Shown piece by piece: positions 36,301-48,236 of a stretch of DNA of 64,000 nt (its first letter is position 1; every line of letters begins with the position of its first letter). The stretch lies in NCBI RefSeq assembly GCF_949628265.1, contig NC_088786.1, forward strand, positions 42,305,681-42,369,680, given 5' to 3'. Under the pieces are notes generated by a model. The model worked only from the letters and a program-made list of their open reading frames with translations, had not been told where the DNA came from and ran no database searches. The position numbers and the translations under genes are program-made. The DNA is from Cloeon dipterum. Lineage: Eukaryota; Arthropoda; Insecta; Ephemeroptera; Baetidae.

Positions 36301-37271
36301 CACGCCGATCAGGTAGCGAATCAACTCGCGACGGTTGTTAATGGCCGCCCAGTGTAGCAGCGTCACCGTCTCGCCGTCCGCGGCGTTCACGTCAACGCCC
36401 CCTTCGATCAGCTCGCGCACACGCTCCAAAGCGCCATACTGCGTAATAAAAGAGGGAAATTTTTCAAAATGGCGACTAAATTAAAACTGAATGAGATCTT
36501 TTTTATAATTAGACGTTCATGCATTTTCAAATTTAACAACAAATTGATTTGCAGCTTGTAGCCGCCATGACAGTTTTTCAAAATGGCGGATATCAGGCAC
36601 TTTAAAGGACCTAACCGGATTTTTTTTCATTTTTAAAAATACTAATGTATTTTAAAATATGTATCCACCATTTTAAAGATGGCCGCCATTAAATTTTGAA
36701 AAAATCTTTTATCAATGGAAAGTTCCTTTAAAGAGCTGATCAAATTGTATTAATTCTTCGGTTCATTTCACGTTTAATTCTGAAATTCTTTATAATTATT
36801 AGCAAACTTTGCATTACTTTTCCTTTAAAAGTCTGCATTCCAGCACAAATCGTCAGGTAAATCTCAAAATTTAACCAAAATATATTTAAGTTCATTAAAA
36901 AAAAACTATTATTTTGCGTAAGAACTTGTATTTTGTGATATTTGTTGGTCAACATCCTCTTTCAAAATTGATCAATAAAAATTGATTGAGCGGCGAGGTC
37001 AGCACGAAGGGCACAGACTGACCTGCGTGGCCTTGACGATGTCGTAGCCGCTGTAGTCGTGGGCGGTGGCGTCGCCGGCCGACGGCTCCGTGAAGATGGT
37101 GCTGGTGGCGAGTTGGTGCTCCTTTTCGGCGCGCTGTGCCGACGCGCCCGGCTTGCACGCGTCCTGCCATTTAATTTTGTCAGTGTTGATTCGACATTTT
37201 AAGGGGTTGCGAGGGGGTTTCACCTGCGCCATTCGCTGCACCGGGTTGCACATGCTGTCCTCCCCCGACAT
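33362..37271 (-). CDS. Hip14: Palmitoyltransferase Hip14 (ZDHHC17), 631 aa
   Basis: This Golgi and synaptic membrane S-acyltransferase attaches palmitate to cysteines of synaptic proteins. Exons: 37271-37224, 37163-37023, 36438-36029, 35619-35457, 35386-35255, 34945-34583, 34450-34162, 34004-33898, 33604-33362. Phases agree throughout. The N-terminal half has ankyrin repeats (for example [30 protein letters not shown]). Two pairs of membrane segments flank the DHHC cysteine-rich domain ([18 protein letters not shown] ... DHHCPWVNN), with catalytic Cys about residue 464. After the DHHC domain comes [18 protein letters not shown]. Human ZDHHC17 is about 632 aa, so this model looks complete. It is divergently paired with NDOR1. 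Confidence 0.95.
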
Positions 37272-37945
37272 GCTGCTCGTTCACGCGTCGAAAGGGCCGA
37301 AAAGGCGCCGAAACCACCACTTCATGCCCGCCCCTCCTCTGTCGAATCGAATCGAGCGACCAAAACAATGATTACGATTACGGCGCTGAAGTTCTCAAGG
37401 GTGTATCCAGGGGAGCTAACGACTGGCAACTTTTACTTAGAGCTAAGGTGATTTTTTGAAATATATTGACCAAAATATGAATAAAATTATTTTATTTAGG
37501 CAAATTTGCATCCGATTGTGAGATTTATTCTGTAATTTCATCAAAGAATTCGGGCAAAATCTTTTTCTCCTCTGAGTACTAGTCTTGCCTTGATCGATTT
37601 GTAAACAATCATTGCTCAAGAATTTTTTGAATATACCGGTTACTTTTCTATGAAAAACTGTGAAAATTCACAATATTTTCTTGACAATCACAAAATTTAC
37701 TCTCTTTATTGGAAGATGCACTGTTTTTACCATTTATTTATTAAAAATATAATATATTATTAATATTTTTTATCATTTTATTAATAAAAACCGGTTTTTC
37801 CAAAAGGCTTCTTTAACTCACACTTCCTCCAGTACCGGTTCTAGAGCAGAATTTTCGGTATTTCAACAAGAAAATCAGCTGACAATGAGAGTTATCTTCC
37901 GCTAAAGTACCTGTCACAGACGACCGGAGGACCTGCTGCCTGAGG
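37272..37945. promoter_or_regulatory. Shared head-to-head promoter region of Hip14 and NDOR1
   Basis: The two start codons are 674 bp apart and divergent, so both promoters must lie here. The Hip14 side is GC-rich; the middle is AT-rich. TACCGGTT-type motifs occur near 37,635 and 37,833 and ACCGGTTTTT near 37,790. No TATA box was found on either side. Confidence 0.5.
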
Positions 37946-40407
37946 ATGGGTGTGGGTTCGGAGGAACGAAATCTGCTGATCCTGTTCGGCAGTCAGACAG
38001 GCACGGCGCAGGAGGTCGCCGAGCAGATTTGGCGCGAAGCTAAAAGGTTTAAAAGTTCATTAAAACCCTTTTTTCGAGTTTCGAATCTTACCTTGGAGCC
38101 TTTTGCAGACACGGATGGGAAGGGTGCGTCAGGGGCATGGATGAAGTGGAGCCGGTGGCGCTGCTGAGGCAGGAGGCGTGTGTCTTTGTCTGCTCGACCA
38201 CCGGACAGGGTCAGGAGCCGGACAACATGCGCAGTTTGTGGCGCTTCCTGCTGCACAGGGCGCTGCCTCAGGGTTCCCTCCAGAACATGAGCTTTGGCGT
38301 GCTCGGCCTCGGCGACTCCAGCTACGCAAAGTACGTGAAACCTGACGAATTAAATTAAACCTGTCAGTTGAACCTTTTTGAAAGTCTTTTGTTTTTCTCA
38401 CGGTGAAACCGTTCAGGTCAGAACGTAGAAATCTAAAGGCCCCCAGGCGATTTGCATCCTGGAAAAAATATGACCCTATATTTCCCTCCCCTCTTCCAGG
38501 TTCAACTTCGTGGCGAAGCGGCTGCAACGGCGTCTGATGCAGTTGGGGGCCACGCCTCTTTTAGCTGCAGGGCTGGCCGACGATCAGCACCAGCTGGGCC
38601 CTGACGCCGTCGTTGGACCCTGGACGACTGACCTGTGGAGCAAACTCGATGAGGCCTTTCCCCTACCTCAAGGTGGACGAGGGCAGGAGACTGAAGAGGG
38701 AAAGGTCCCCGAGGTCGTGCCAATGCGGTACAAAGTCAGAATTGGCAGAAAGGGTGACAGGGCAGTACGAGGACGTGAAATCCCCAGCGACCAGGTCCTA
38801 GTTGCCACCCTTGAGGAAAGGGTCAGGACGACAAGTGCAGACCACGATCAGGTAGACCCACCCTCTCCTAATAATTTAATTTTGTTACCCTCTGGCAATG
38901 TAGGAGGTGAACCTGGTGCGGGTGCGTGCCTCAGGGCTGAGTTACTCCCCTGGCGACGTGCTGATGGTGCAGCCGCTCAACCCTGACGATAAGGTGGAGC
39001 GCCTGCTGCGACTCTTCCGCCTCGAGCCCGATGACACGATCGAGCTGCTCGAGACGGACGAGCGCCATCCTATTCCCCTTCCACCTTCGTGGATGTGCCC
39101 TAATCCTTGCCCTGCCGCTGAAGTCGTTGCCAAGCTTCTTGACCTCCAGGTATTCTGTCCCAAGGACTCCTCTCAGTCAAACGACAGTCTAATTTTCATT
39201 CCTCATTTATTTACCTCAATTCCCTCCCTTAAATGTATTTCCATTATTCTGCCAGGTTCTCTTGAATCTTTGTTATTGTCGCCATCGCTATAAACCTGAT
39301 TGCCCTCCCCTTCGTACCGTGTAAACAATCCAACCTGAATTGCCCTCCCTTTGAATTTACGCTCTTTTTATAATACAGGCAGTGCCGCAACGATACGCCC
39401 TGACGCTTATGGCGCATTTCACGACCAGCGAGCTCGAAGAAGAGCGTCTTCTTGAGCTGGCCTCCCCTCAGGGTCAGGAGGACCTTTTCTCCTACTGCCA
39501 CCGGCCGCGCAGGAGTACCCTGGAGGTGCTCGAAGACTTTCCACACGCAGCTGCTGCCCTCCCACCTGAGTTTCTTTTCGACATCTTCCGGCTCATTCGT
39601 CCCAGGGCCTTTTCCATCGCCTCTGCGCCCCAGGTACGAAATCAGGGTTATTTTGAAATGGGAAGATTTAAATTTCGTACAGACCTACCCTGAGTGCGCC
39701 GAGCTACTCGTGGCCGTTGTCAAGTACCGGACAATCCTGAGCAGCCCTCGCCTCGGCCTCTGCTCCAACTGGCTGGCCAGGCTTCCTATCGGTGCTCCCC
39801 TCCACGTCTGGGTCAAACCTGGCTCTTTCACCTTTCCCAAAGATCAGGTAAAACGTTCAAGTTCAAATAATATGAAGGTTCATGTTATATTTCTTTTTCT
39901 TCAGACGATTCCTGTGATTTGCGTGGGTCCAGGCACAGGATGCGCACCGTTCCTCAGTCTGGCGCAGCAGCGGGCCTCATACCCTGAGCCCAGGGCCGAG
40001 ATGGTCATGTTCTTTGGATGCCGGAAGGAAAAGGGCGACTTTCATTGCGAGCAACAGTGGCGCCGTCTAGCCGCCGAGGGTGTCATTCGTCTCTTCTGTG
40101 CCTTCTCGCAGGACCAACCTGACAAAGTGTAAGTCTTATTTGTCAGGGGGATTTTTTTACCTGAATTACCCCTCTCAGGTACGTGCAGCACAAAATAGAG
40201 GAGCAGGCGGCGCTTCTGTGGCGGCTGCTCGCTTTGGAAGGCGCTTTCTTTTACGTGGCTGGAAACGCCAAGAACATGCCAAAGGGCGTGCGCGACGCCG
40301 TGCTTCAGGTTGCGCAGAGTCAGGGTGGCCTGGACGTAACAGCCGCCGAAACCTTCGTTTCCGGTCTAGAAAAGGGTGGCCGATACCAAACCGAGACCTG
40401 GGCCTGA
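37946..40407 (+). CDS. NADPH-dependent diflavin oxidoreductase 1 (NDOR1/Tah18-like), 597 aa
   Basis: This enzyme passes electrons from NADPH through FAD and FMN to the CIAPIN1/Dre2 Fe-S protein in cytosolic Fe-S cluster assembly. Exons: 37946-38046, 38109-38330, 38500-38851, 38904-39149, 39379-39633, 39683-39847, 39905-40128, 40179-40407. Phases agree throughout. The flavodoxin domain has LLILFGSQTGTAQEVAEQI and STTGQG, then LGLGDSSYAKFNFVAK. The FAD domain has IRPRAFSIAS, and the NADPH domain has GPGTGCAPFLS, FFGCRK and YVAGNAKNMP. The end TETWA is characteristic. Length equals the human protein. The first donor (AAAAG|GTTTAA) is weak. AATAAA at about 40,487 gives a short 3' UTR. Confidence 0.93.
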
Positions 40408-41400
40408 ATTTCGTCATTGCTAAGTCTGTGATACGCAAATAAGGATGATTTTTTCGACCCTGATGTCAGGTTAGATCAGGTCTGGCGAATAAAGGTTGCT
40501 GTTTGTGAAACTGATATTATTTAATGGTTGTTTGAATCGTAACCTAACGAAGTGAAAGTCAAAAGAGCTATGAAAAGCACCCTGGTTTGGACTCCACTCC
40601 CTTCTTTACCCTAACATTTATTAACTATTTCCCCCTTCTACAGCTTTATCATCCTTTGTGCCACTTCAATTAATTGCTTGCTTTTTTATTCTTGGTCTTG
40701 CTGCTTTTATTTCTAGGAATCGTTTTTACCCTGAACTTCCTCCCCTGCATTCTTAAATTAGTTTTCAGCATCTATAGACGTTGCTCTCGCGTTATTACCG
40801 CTATAATCTAGCTGCTGCTGACTTTTTTACCTTTGGTTCTTATTTTTCCCTTTCAACCTGAAATAACCTTACCTCCCTCCCCTTATTAACATTGGTTAAA
40901 TTGGTTATCATGCATTAATTCCTTTTTGATGACATAATATAGTTCATCAAACAAAACTTTCGCTCTATTTAAGTGCATTCAGATAATCTACTTAACCCTG
41001 ATTTTCCTCCCCTACTTTACCAGATTTTAAATAAACGTAATTTTCCTTCACAAATTGCCTCTAGATGCCGCTGGCCTTTTATTTATTTATTTTTTCTAAT
41101 TATTCCCGCCAAACTTTAATGTACCTGAACTCTCTCTCCCCTTGCTCACCTTGTTTAAATTTATTTACCTTGCTTGGTATAAATTTAAATAATTAAAAAT
41201 CACTATTGCTAGCATATATTTGAAATTTTTCTTATCAAAGGTTGTTCGCATTAGGAAACAAAAATTATTGCCCTCCTTTCAACGTGATAAAATTTTAATT
41301 GCGACGAGTTTTAAGTAAGATTAGTCCGGAGAAGCGAAAATTCGTCTTTTTATCTCGGCGGTGTGAGCGGTGACGTGCTGCGCTGCTTCGGTGTTGGTCG
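40408..41400. other. Spacer with degenerate repeats of an ACCTGAA...CTCCCCT unit
   Basis: Similar blocks near 40,729, 40,856, 40,995 and 41,123 each join an ACCCTGA/ACCTGAA motif to a CTCCCCT pyrimidine run, spaced about 130-140 bp. This suggests an old tandem array. The last 60-100 bp may be the promoter of the next gene. No coding exon was seen. Confidence 0.4.
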
Positions 41401-41409
41401 TCATCGATC

Positions 41410-41487
41410 ATGAGCGCGAGCGAGAAAGGAGGCGGCGGCCGCGAGCGCAGGCAGAAGGCCGGCATGCCCGCTGTTATCTGGTGCTGA
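41410..41487 (+). CDS. Upstream open reading frame, 25 codons plus stop
   Basis: This ATG-initiated frame ends 50 bp before the main start at 41538 and is out of frame with it. If the transcript starts before 41,410, ribosomes would meet it first, which could lower translation of the main protein. It is unlikely to be a functional peptide in its own right. Confidence 0.35.
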   Translation: MSASEKGGGGRERRQKAGMPAVIWC

Positions 41488-41537
41488 GCGGCGACTCTCA
41501 CGTTGCACACTGCGGACGCGGACTAATCGGTCGGGAC

Positions 41538-43394
41538 ATGTCTGGCGACGAACGTGCGGCGGACAACCTGGAGGAGCAGGTCGGTCGGCTCGACCTGGAC
41601 GGCCCTGAGCACGACGAGCGCCAGCCGGCGGCGCAGCACGATGAGTCGACGGCGCCGCCGCCCGGCCACCAGCGCGGACAGCGCAGCTTCCGCAGGCGCG
41701 GTCGCGGCGGCCACCGAGGCCGCGGCGGCGGCCGGCCGCACGCCGACGACCAGCAGTACGCGCCGGCCGCCGACCAGCAGCAGGGCCCGGCCGAACGCGG
41801 CGCCGCCAGGGGCCACCGACGCTTCTACAGGGGCGGCGGCGGCGCCGCCGCCCACAGGCCCAGGACCAAGAGCGAGAGGTCCTCCCGTGAGTCACCCTTT
41901 TTCCCCTAAAGGTCAAAGCACAGATCCCGGCCACCTTGAAATTTTTTGTAATTTTGGTCAAATCTTATGGCCGACGAGTGTATAATTTAAACAAAAATTC
42001 CGGTAAAGAACCAGAATTTAAACCTCTCAAAGGGTAGTCTGTAAATAGTGTTTTGGAAAAAAGCAACCTGAATAAATCTTGCAGCAGAGCTTTTGGCAAA
42101 CTTGTCTAATTCGCGCTTTTGTCGGCGGCGTGGAAAAGTGCTGGACGGAATGCGGGAGCCGCTGCCGCAGAGCGACCAGGCGCTGTTCGACGGCGTCGAG
42201 GACTTCTGGGACGTCGTCGTCGCCGGCTACGGCCCTGAGATGACCGAGGACGACCTGTGGGAGGTGTTCGGCCAGCACGACGTCGCCGAAATCATCCAGT
42301 TCCACACGCATGACATGAGGTATTGGTTCGAAAAAAGGCAGATCGAGCTCAAAATGCCATTTTCCATCCCTTATATATCAACTCCTGATTAATTTAAATA
42401 GATGTAAATTTTAAAGGTGATACCTATGCACCCTGAGATCAGGTTCAGAAGTTTTCAAAGCTCTAAGATGTTTAGTTTGATTTGTATGAATTTCTGAAAA
42501 TTGGAAAAAATGATTTTATTGGTGCCAAAATGATTTTTGTAGCTTTTATTTCTTCTCAAACATCAATCCCTGATTATCATACAGGGTTGAAACTTTTTGT
42601 GTTTATACATCTGCATGTGGAAATGAGATTTGGAAAGTTACAAAGGTGTAAAGGCGACAGTTCAAGTAAAATTAATCCCGGAAAATCGGAAAAAATAAGA
42701 CTCGTGTGCATCCAAATCATTTTATCAGGCATTTTGAACCCCAAAAAAACAGCCCTTCGAATAATACAACTGGCTTAAAATTTTTCATGATAGTAATAGG
42801 GCACCCTGAGATTAATTCCAGAAAGGTTCGACCCTATCAGGTCGAAGGTCGTTCCAAAATTAATTTTTAAAATTTAAATTACATTTTTTCTGGACTAATA
42901 AATTTTTCATAACCTATTGAAATCATGCCTCAGGGTAAACTAATGGGACCTGAACTCAGGGTGTATAGGTAACAGGCTGAAAATCATATGTCAAAGGGTT
43001 AATAAAGTATTTTATAATAAAAAATTGCGATTATTAGAATTTTTATGTTTTTAAATTTAATTTTTGTGATTTTCCTATTAATTAAATGTTTTTCTATTTC
43101 AGGCCGTACTGCCACATCTACACGACGACGCAGCGGATGACGCAGGAGCTGCTAAAGTGCGACCGCGACCTCTTCCGCGGCCACCAGCTGCACGTGGCGC
43201 TGTCCGAGGACCTGATCGGCCGCTCCATTTCGCAAACGCTGCGCAAGCAAGCGTCCAAGGCGAACCGGCGGCCTCAGCCCAGGACTGCGGACGACGCCGA
43301 GCAGGGAACCTACGAGCCTCCCTTGTCCGCCCCCGGCCCCACCGCCGCCGCCCCCTCTGCCGCCGCTTCGGCGCCGGCCGAGGACGACGATTGA
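41538..43394 (+). CDS. RGG/Q-rich protein with possible RRM-like domain, 291 aa
   Basis: Exons 41538-41886, 42085-42319 and 43103-43394, phases agreeing. The N-terminal 117 residues are acidic at first, then rich in Arg, Gly and Gln with RG/RGG boxes (FRRRGRGGHRGRGGGRP). The middle and C-terminal exons encode a compact segment: FWDVVVAGYGPEMTEDDLW, then VFGQHDVAEIIQF, PYCHIYTTTQRMTQELL and LFRGHQLHVAL. Its spacing is like RNP2, helix, beta, RNP1 and final strand of an RRM, although RNP aromatic residues are not typical. An Ala/Pro-rich acidic tail follows. The acceptor of exon 2 is GCAGCAG, so two in-frame starts are possible. I do not recognise the family; an RNA-binding role is inferred. 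Confidence 0.8.
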
Positions 43395-43459
43395 GTTTCT
43401 GAGTTGCGTGTGCGCGACCGCTTTTCTCTGCTTCTCTTCTTTCATTCCAATTTTTATTT

Positions 43460-43743
43460 AGGGGTGAAATGCACCCCTGGTGTGCCGAGGGATCATCTTT
43501 CAACCCTCAGAAGGGTGGATAAATTTGATTTTCGGTGGAATATCGATTTGTCACCTTTAAAAAAATGATTTTGCTTTGGTTAAAGGCTTTTTGAGACGTT
43601 TCTGGTCAAATTTAGATTAATAATTGGCTTTTCAACCCTTAAAAACAACCCCTTAGTTTAGGGGTGGGTTGTAAATATTTTAAACTGTGATTGACAATTT
43701 ATAAAAATAAAATTTTGTTATTTCACCCCTTGTAGTGAGGGGT
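43460..43743 (+). other. Three short AGGGGT/ACCCCT hairpins in the 3' UTR
   Basis: Perfect stems: AGGGGTG/CACCCCT at 43460-43478 (loop 5), ACCCCT/AGGGGT at 43648-43665 (loop 6) and ACCCCT/AGGGGT at 43725-43743 (loop 7). All follow the stop at 43394 and precede the likely AATAAA signals near 43,707 and 43,974. Confidence 0.6.
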
Positions 43744-44279
43744 TGTTTATGCCTCGACACATCCCCGAGTATTAAATCACGTCAACGAACTTTTTGTACT
43801 ACTAACATTTCCGTTTTTACCGCGGCCGAATCGTGTATCGGCCAAATGCTAAAAATTGTGATAATATTCGTTAAAAATAATGTCTTTTGCGGCGGCTAAT
43901 TCGTATCTTAAACATTTGTTTACCAAAGAGGGAATTCATATATTTACCTTTTAAATTGTTGAAGGTGGACGAAAATAAAATATATTATACGCTGAGAGAA
44001 AAGTTAAAGCAGCCGCGTTTCATTCCAAAAACATGAATCACCCACCAATGGAAGCAGCGACGAGTTATTCTTGATTTATGAGATCGGATTCGACTGATTG
44101 GACGGGATTAGACGCACAGAGGCCACTTACCACAGGTGCGATAACTGCTGACGCCCCACAAGGGAATTGAAAAAAAAAAATTCAACACGGCGCCGAGATC
44201 GTAAATAACTTGAATTAATTTAAAAAATTACTTATTTTTATTTTTCCTATTTTTAAATTAATTTTATTTAAAAACGCCG

Positions 44280-44558
44280 AGATCGGAGCGAAGGGCGAAG
44301 GGAGATGGAAACGGGCCGAAAGGTCGCGCGTTTTGCTGGCACTGTACATTCACCTGGCGTCAGGTACGGGCAGCCGGGGAGAGCCGCGCGCGAAGGGAGG
44401 GGGAGGGAGGGAGGGAGCGGCGGCGGCGGCGAGCGAGCGAGCAAAACGGCAGTCGAGTGCGAGTTGGAGCCGCGGCCGGAGCTGCACTCAATCGGTTGTG
44501 TGTCTCGGTGTGTTATGTGGATTACCGCCGCCTCCCGCCCTGACCAACACTGCCTCAG
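44280..44558 (+). promoter_or_regulatory. GC-rich candidate promoter and non-coding first exon of the TMEM221-like gene
   Basis: A CpG-rich block with GAGCGAGCGAGC runs, ending in a good donor CTGCCTCAG|GTACGC at 44558. A phase-compatible join to the exon at 48169 exists, but no in-frame ATG does, so it would be untranslated. Confidence 0.35.
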
Positions 44559-47500
44559 GTACGCACCCTGTTAAATTCACCCTTTCGTTGTAACCGAAAT
44601 TCGCGGAATTCGCAGGGGTGGTTTTTTTGGTATTCGGTTGGAAAATTCCTTAAGCACCTGTCAGGTGGAAATATTTATTTTTTATTAATTATTAAATAAT
44701 TATTTAGAGCACTTGTTGGGAGTTTTTATTGGAGATCCGTGTTGGCGTTCGCGGTGGAGCGGGTCAATAATAAGCAACGAGAACCAACCGACTTGTTTTT
44801 CGGTTGAGGAGAGGAGAAGCAGCAGCAGCAGCAACAAGTGGCCGGCGCGTCGCTCCTTCCCGCCGAAATGCAGACACGATTATCACGATCCGAATTCATT
44901 TTGAAAAATATTTCCAACGGTAATTAAATTTCTTTCGAATCTAAAATGCAGAAAAAATAAAAATAAATCACATTTTTTTCACCTGTCCTTGGAAATTCGG
45001 ATTAATCCATTTTAAAAATATAGAAAGAGGTCACATATTTAATTGCCTTTCCTTAATTTGCCACTAATGAGGAAATTAAAAAATTTCTGCTTGATTGGCG
45101 ATTTGTCTAATTGTTTGGGGCGACGACGGCGACGGTTGCGAACGCGCGGCGAGATGAGGTCATTATCGCGGCGAGTCGCCCGGGGCGCAATCCACCTTGG
45201 GACCCGCACGGACAAAAGCAAGGGAACCCTTTTTCCTTTCCCCCCGGTGAGGGTGCGCATTGCTGCCCCCTTTGTGGCGCGACAGGGACCGGAAACGGCC
45301 AGCCACTCGGCGACAAAAGAAATAAGCCCTTTGGGGAATTAACGATAATTGTTGTTTGAGCTCTCTCGCGGCTGTGGTCGCGGCGCTGAAGGAATGCAGT
45401 TATAATAATCATCATCTCACGTGTGTGTGAGTAAAACGAAACGAGAGAAACAGGCGAAGTGCATTAGGCACTGCTCTTTCTCTCCTCTCTCGACTCGACA
45501 GCTTCCGAAATACAATATTCCCTGCTCTGAGTGAGAAGGAAGGCCGCAGAAGGAGAGAAAATAGAGAAAATTCCTCACCCGAAGATTAATCCGACCTTTT
45601 TAACAAAAAAAACTCGCTTTTTATCGCCTCGTTAAAGCTCGAATGGCTTTTTTCCTTCTTCCGAAAGATATCACATTTATAAATGGAGAGAAATTCTTAT
45701 TATTTTAAATTTTTTAAAATAATCACAAACGCTTTCTTTTCTCGAATGGGACAATTTCCTGGGAGAAAAAAAGCCTCAGTTCCCACGCGGAGCGGTAAAA
45801 GAATTAAAAATAAAAAACGGCTTGTTAATTTTCTGTTTTCCTCTCGGTCATTCCGAGAAGCATTCCTCGATCTATGAAGTCGGTAAATTTTCGTCCAGGG
45901 TGTCAGGTTTTGTCTTCGGAACGTGATTTTTCTCCAAAGCCGCGGATTACGAGTGCATTCCTGCTGCGGCGCGAAAGAAAAGACGCCCACCCGTGCGACA
46001 AACAATCAACTTCGAAAACATTTTTCAAAGTTTTCTTATTGCGTCGGTTGCTAGTTGCTCGCGCGCGCGTCTCGTCAAAAGGGGACGAAGAGAGAGGGGC
46101 ACAAGTAGGATTTCTCACGCTTTCCAACACACAAAGGGGCGCAAAACACTTCCGCTTGTGCTGAGCAGCTGATGCACTAAACTCGCGGGCGACGAGAGAA
46201 AGAAGAAAAAACAAACAAACAACATCGACGCCAGGCATTTAGTTCTAAAAATAAATCTAAAGGTGCAGCATCAAAAACTCGTTGATTTTTTAATTTAATA
46301 TTTGGCCAAAAAATCAGGGTGATTTTTACCCTGATATCAGGTTCAGTAAAATTAGTCGTTAAAATTAAATTAAATCCCAATTATTTTGAAAATTTCACCA
46401 AAGGGATTTTTTATTACTGAATAAACCAACCCCTAACTGGTTTGGAGGGTTTTAAATTTTCAGGGTGATTTATCTGTACCTTGAAATGATGGTGTGAGAA
46501 ATTTTTGACTGTCAGATTAATGGTCTAATTAATATTAATTTTTTTAAAATATTAGAAATTTTTTAAAAATTCAACCGGAGTGGCATCTTCACCCCTTCAT
46601 AAACCAACCCCTAATTGCTTGGGGAAGCTATAAATTTTCAAGGTCATAGACTTTTACCAGCTGATTACGTTAAATTAGATTTCAAAACTGTCTTAGCCGC
46701 GGATATTTTTTTAAAAGATGTCAAAAAATTAGAAAAATGATTTTTGGTCAAAAATTTAAATTTCTTCTATTTAATTTTTTAACCTCTGAAAAACACGTAG
46801 TGAGTTTTAAATAAAGCAAAAATTAAAATTAACCTCTTTGGAAATATTCAATTTAATCATTTTTTTTTCTACCTGTCCATGCAAGTTCTGGGAGCGTTTT
46901 TTTTTTATTTTCGTAGCGTGTCGAGTGAGGAGACAAGTCGGGGCGTATGCTCAAGAATCGAGAGATATAAAAGAAAAGAATAAAAAGGAATTGGGCGAGT
47001 CGCGTGGCAACCGAGGGCCGCTCCCTGTTTGGCGGCAAAGTGCGGCGGGGAAAAGCGGAAAATACACGAATTCATTCAAACGAGATGCGCGCGCGCGCGC
47101 TCGGTCGCGGATCGGCCGCCGCTGCCGAGAGATAAAGTGGCTGCGTGCATCTCGCTCGCATCTCGCAGCCAGCAGCGGCAGCAGCAGCACCGGCGAACGA
47201 CGACTTTGCAACGTCACGAGCGAGCGAGAAAACAGGTTTCGAGATGACCCCGACCGCCGCTGCCGCCGCCGTTCGACGCCGCGCGCCACGCCAGCGACAC
47301 AATTCCCAGCTCGACTTTTCCCGCAAACTCAAAAGCAACACGCACTAATTGAATCTCTCATCAGGCCACCTTCCAACTAGAATGCACCCTGGAATCAGGG
47401 TCTTGCGATTAAAGTCGCTCGAGAGCGGACTTTTTATTTGGAATAATCGTTTTTTGCCATTTTTCGATGGATGTAAACAACTCAAATTCGACCTGACAGG

Positions 47501-48168
47501 TCCGTAACTTCCTGAACCTGGTATTCGGGTGCGAGATAATTACCCTGAATTTTTAGAAGCTTTAAATATGGCTCAGGTGAGGAAGGGATAGAAAATGCCA
47601 CAAATCGTTACTTGAGCTATTTCAAATTGATTTTTCTTATTTTTTGGAATTTAATTTAAAAATAAACGAGAACCTGACACGTTTTAAACCTAACTGAATC
47701 TCATCTCAGGGTGCAGCTTAATGAGTAAAAAAATAGAAATCCCAGGGAATGACGGGGGTTGGTTAAATTATGAGGGGTCGAAAATACAGATTTGGCTCAT
47801 TTCATTATTTTTGGCAGACAATTTTTTTGTTAAATTTTTTAGTTTAAAATTTGCATACGAGTATTCTCGGAACTGAAAATCGTGAAAAAGTAATTGAAGT
47901 TTTCCGTTTGGCGCGGCGAATTAATATTGACCTTGGGGCAAAAGGTGCAGACGCGCTTTGAATAACTGTTTCTCTCGGCTGCAAACGCGCGCAATGGCCA
48001 AATATTTTTATTATGTAACGCGTCTCCTAGCCTCAAGCCACATCTCACGCTTCACCGCCAGCGTCCACAAACCAAAGCGCCCGATTCTCCACTTAAAAAA
48101 AAAATCGGGATCTAACAATAAAATCAAAATTAGGAAAATTAGGGTAACATTTTTATTGATTTTTGCAG
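44559..48168. other. Probable long 5' intron or spacer
   Basis: AT-rich sequence interrupted by CpG-rich blocks near 45,110-45,300 and 47,040-47,340, which could be further promoters. ACCCTGA palindromes occur near 46,328 and 47,390. Long frames in the CpG-rich blocks are shared by both strands and look like composition artefacts. Confidence 0.35.
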
Positions 48169-48236
48169 ATGCGAGAGAGTGTGAGGAGAGTGGAGCAGCC
48201 GCGGCGGCGCTTTTCCTCCGACATGCGGCGCCGCAC

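Larger units (their letters stand above)
30710..36690. repeat. Dense cluster of ATGGCGGA and TTTAAAGG motifs
   Basis: More than twenty ATGGCGG-type motifs (either strand, allowing ATGGTGG and ATGGCTG) occur in introns and spacers of the secreted-protein gene and Hip14. Examples: 30839, 32203, 32249, 34477, 35100, 35242, 35417, 35716, 35748, 35858, 35981, 36581, 36671. Several pair with TCCTTTAA or TTTAAAGGACC within about 30 bp. Two copies, at 35716 and 35858, share ATGGCGGACAGTG followed by TCCTTTAA. The motif resembles the YY1/Pho site. Confidence 0.6.

Noticed and set aside
41401..41961. A 186-codon minus frame opposite the RGG exon
   Set aside because: Arg-rich translation of the complement of Gly/Arg/Gln codons; no splice or start context.
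46838..47380. A 180-codon plus-strand frame
   Set aside because: It begins in AT-rich sequence and runs through a CpG-rich, repeat-like block with an equally open minus frame; no domain or splice support.
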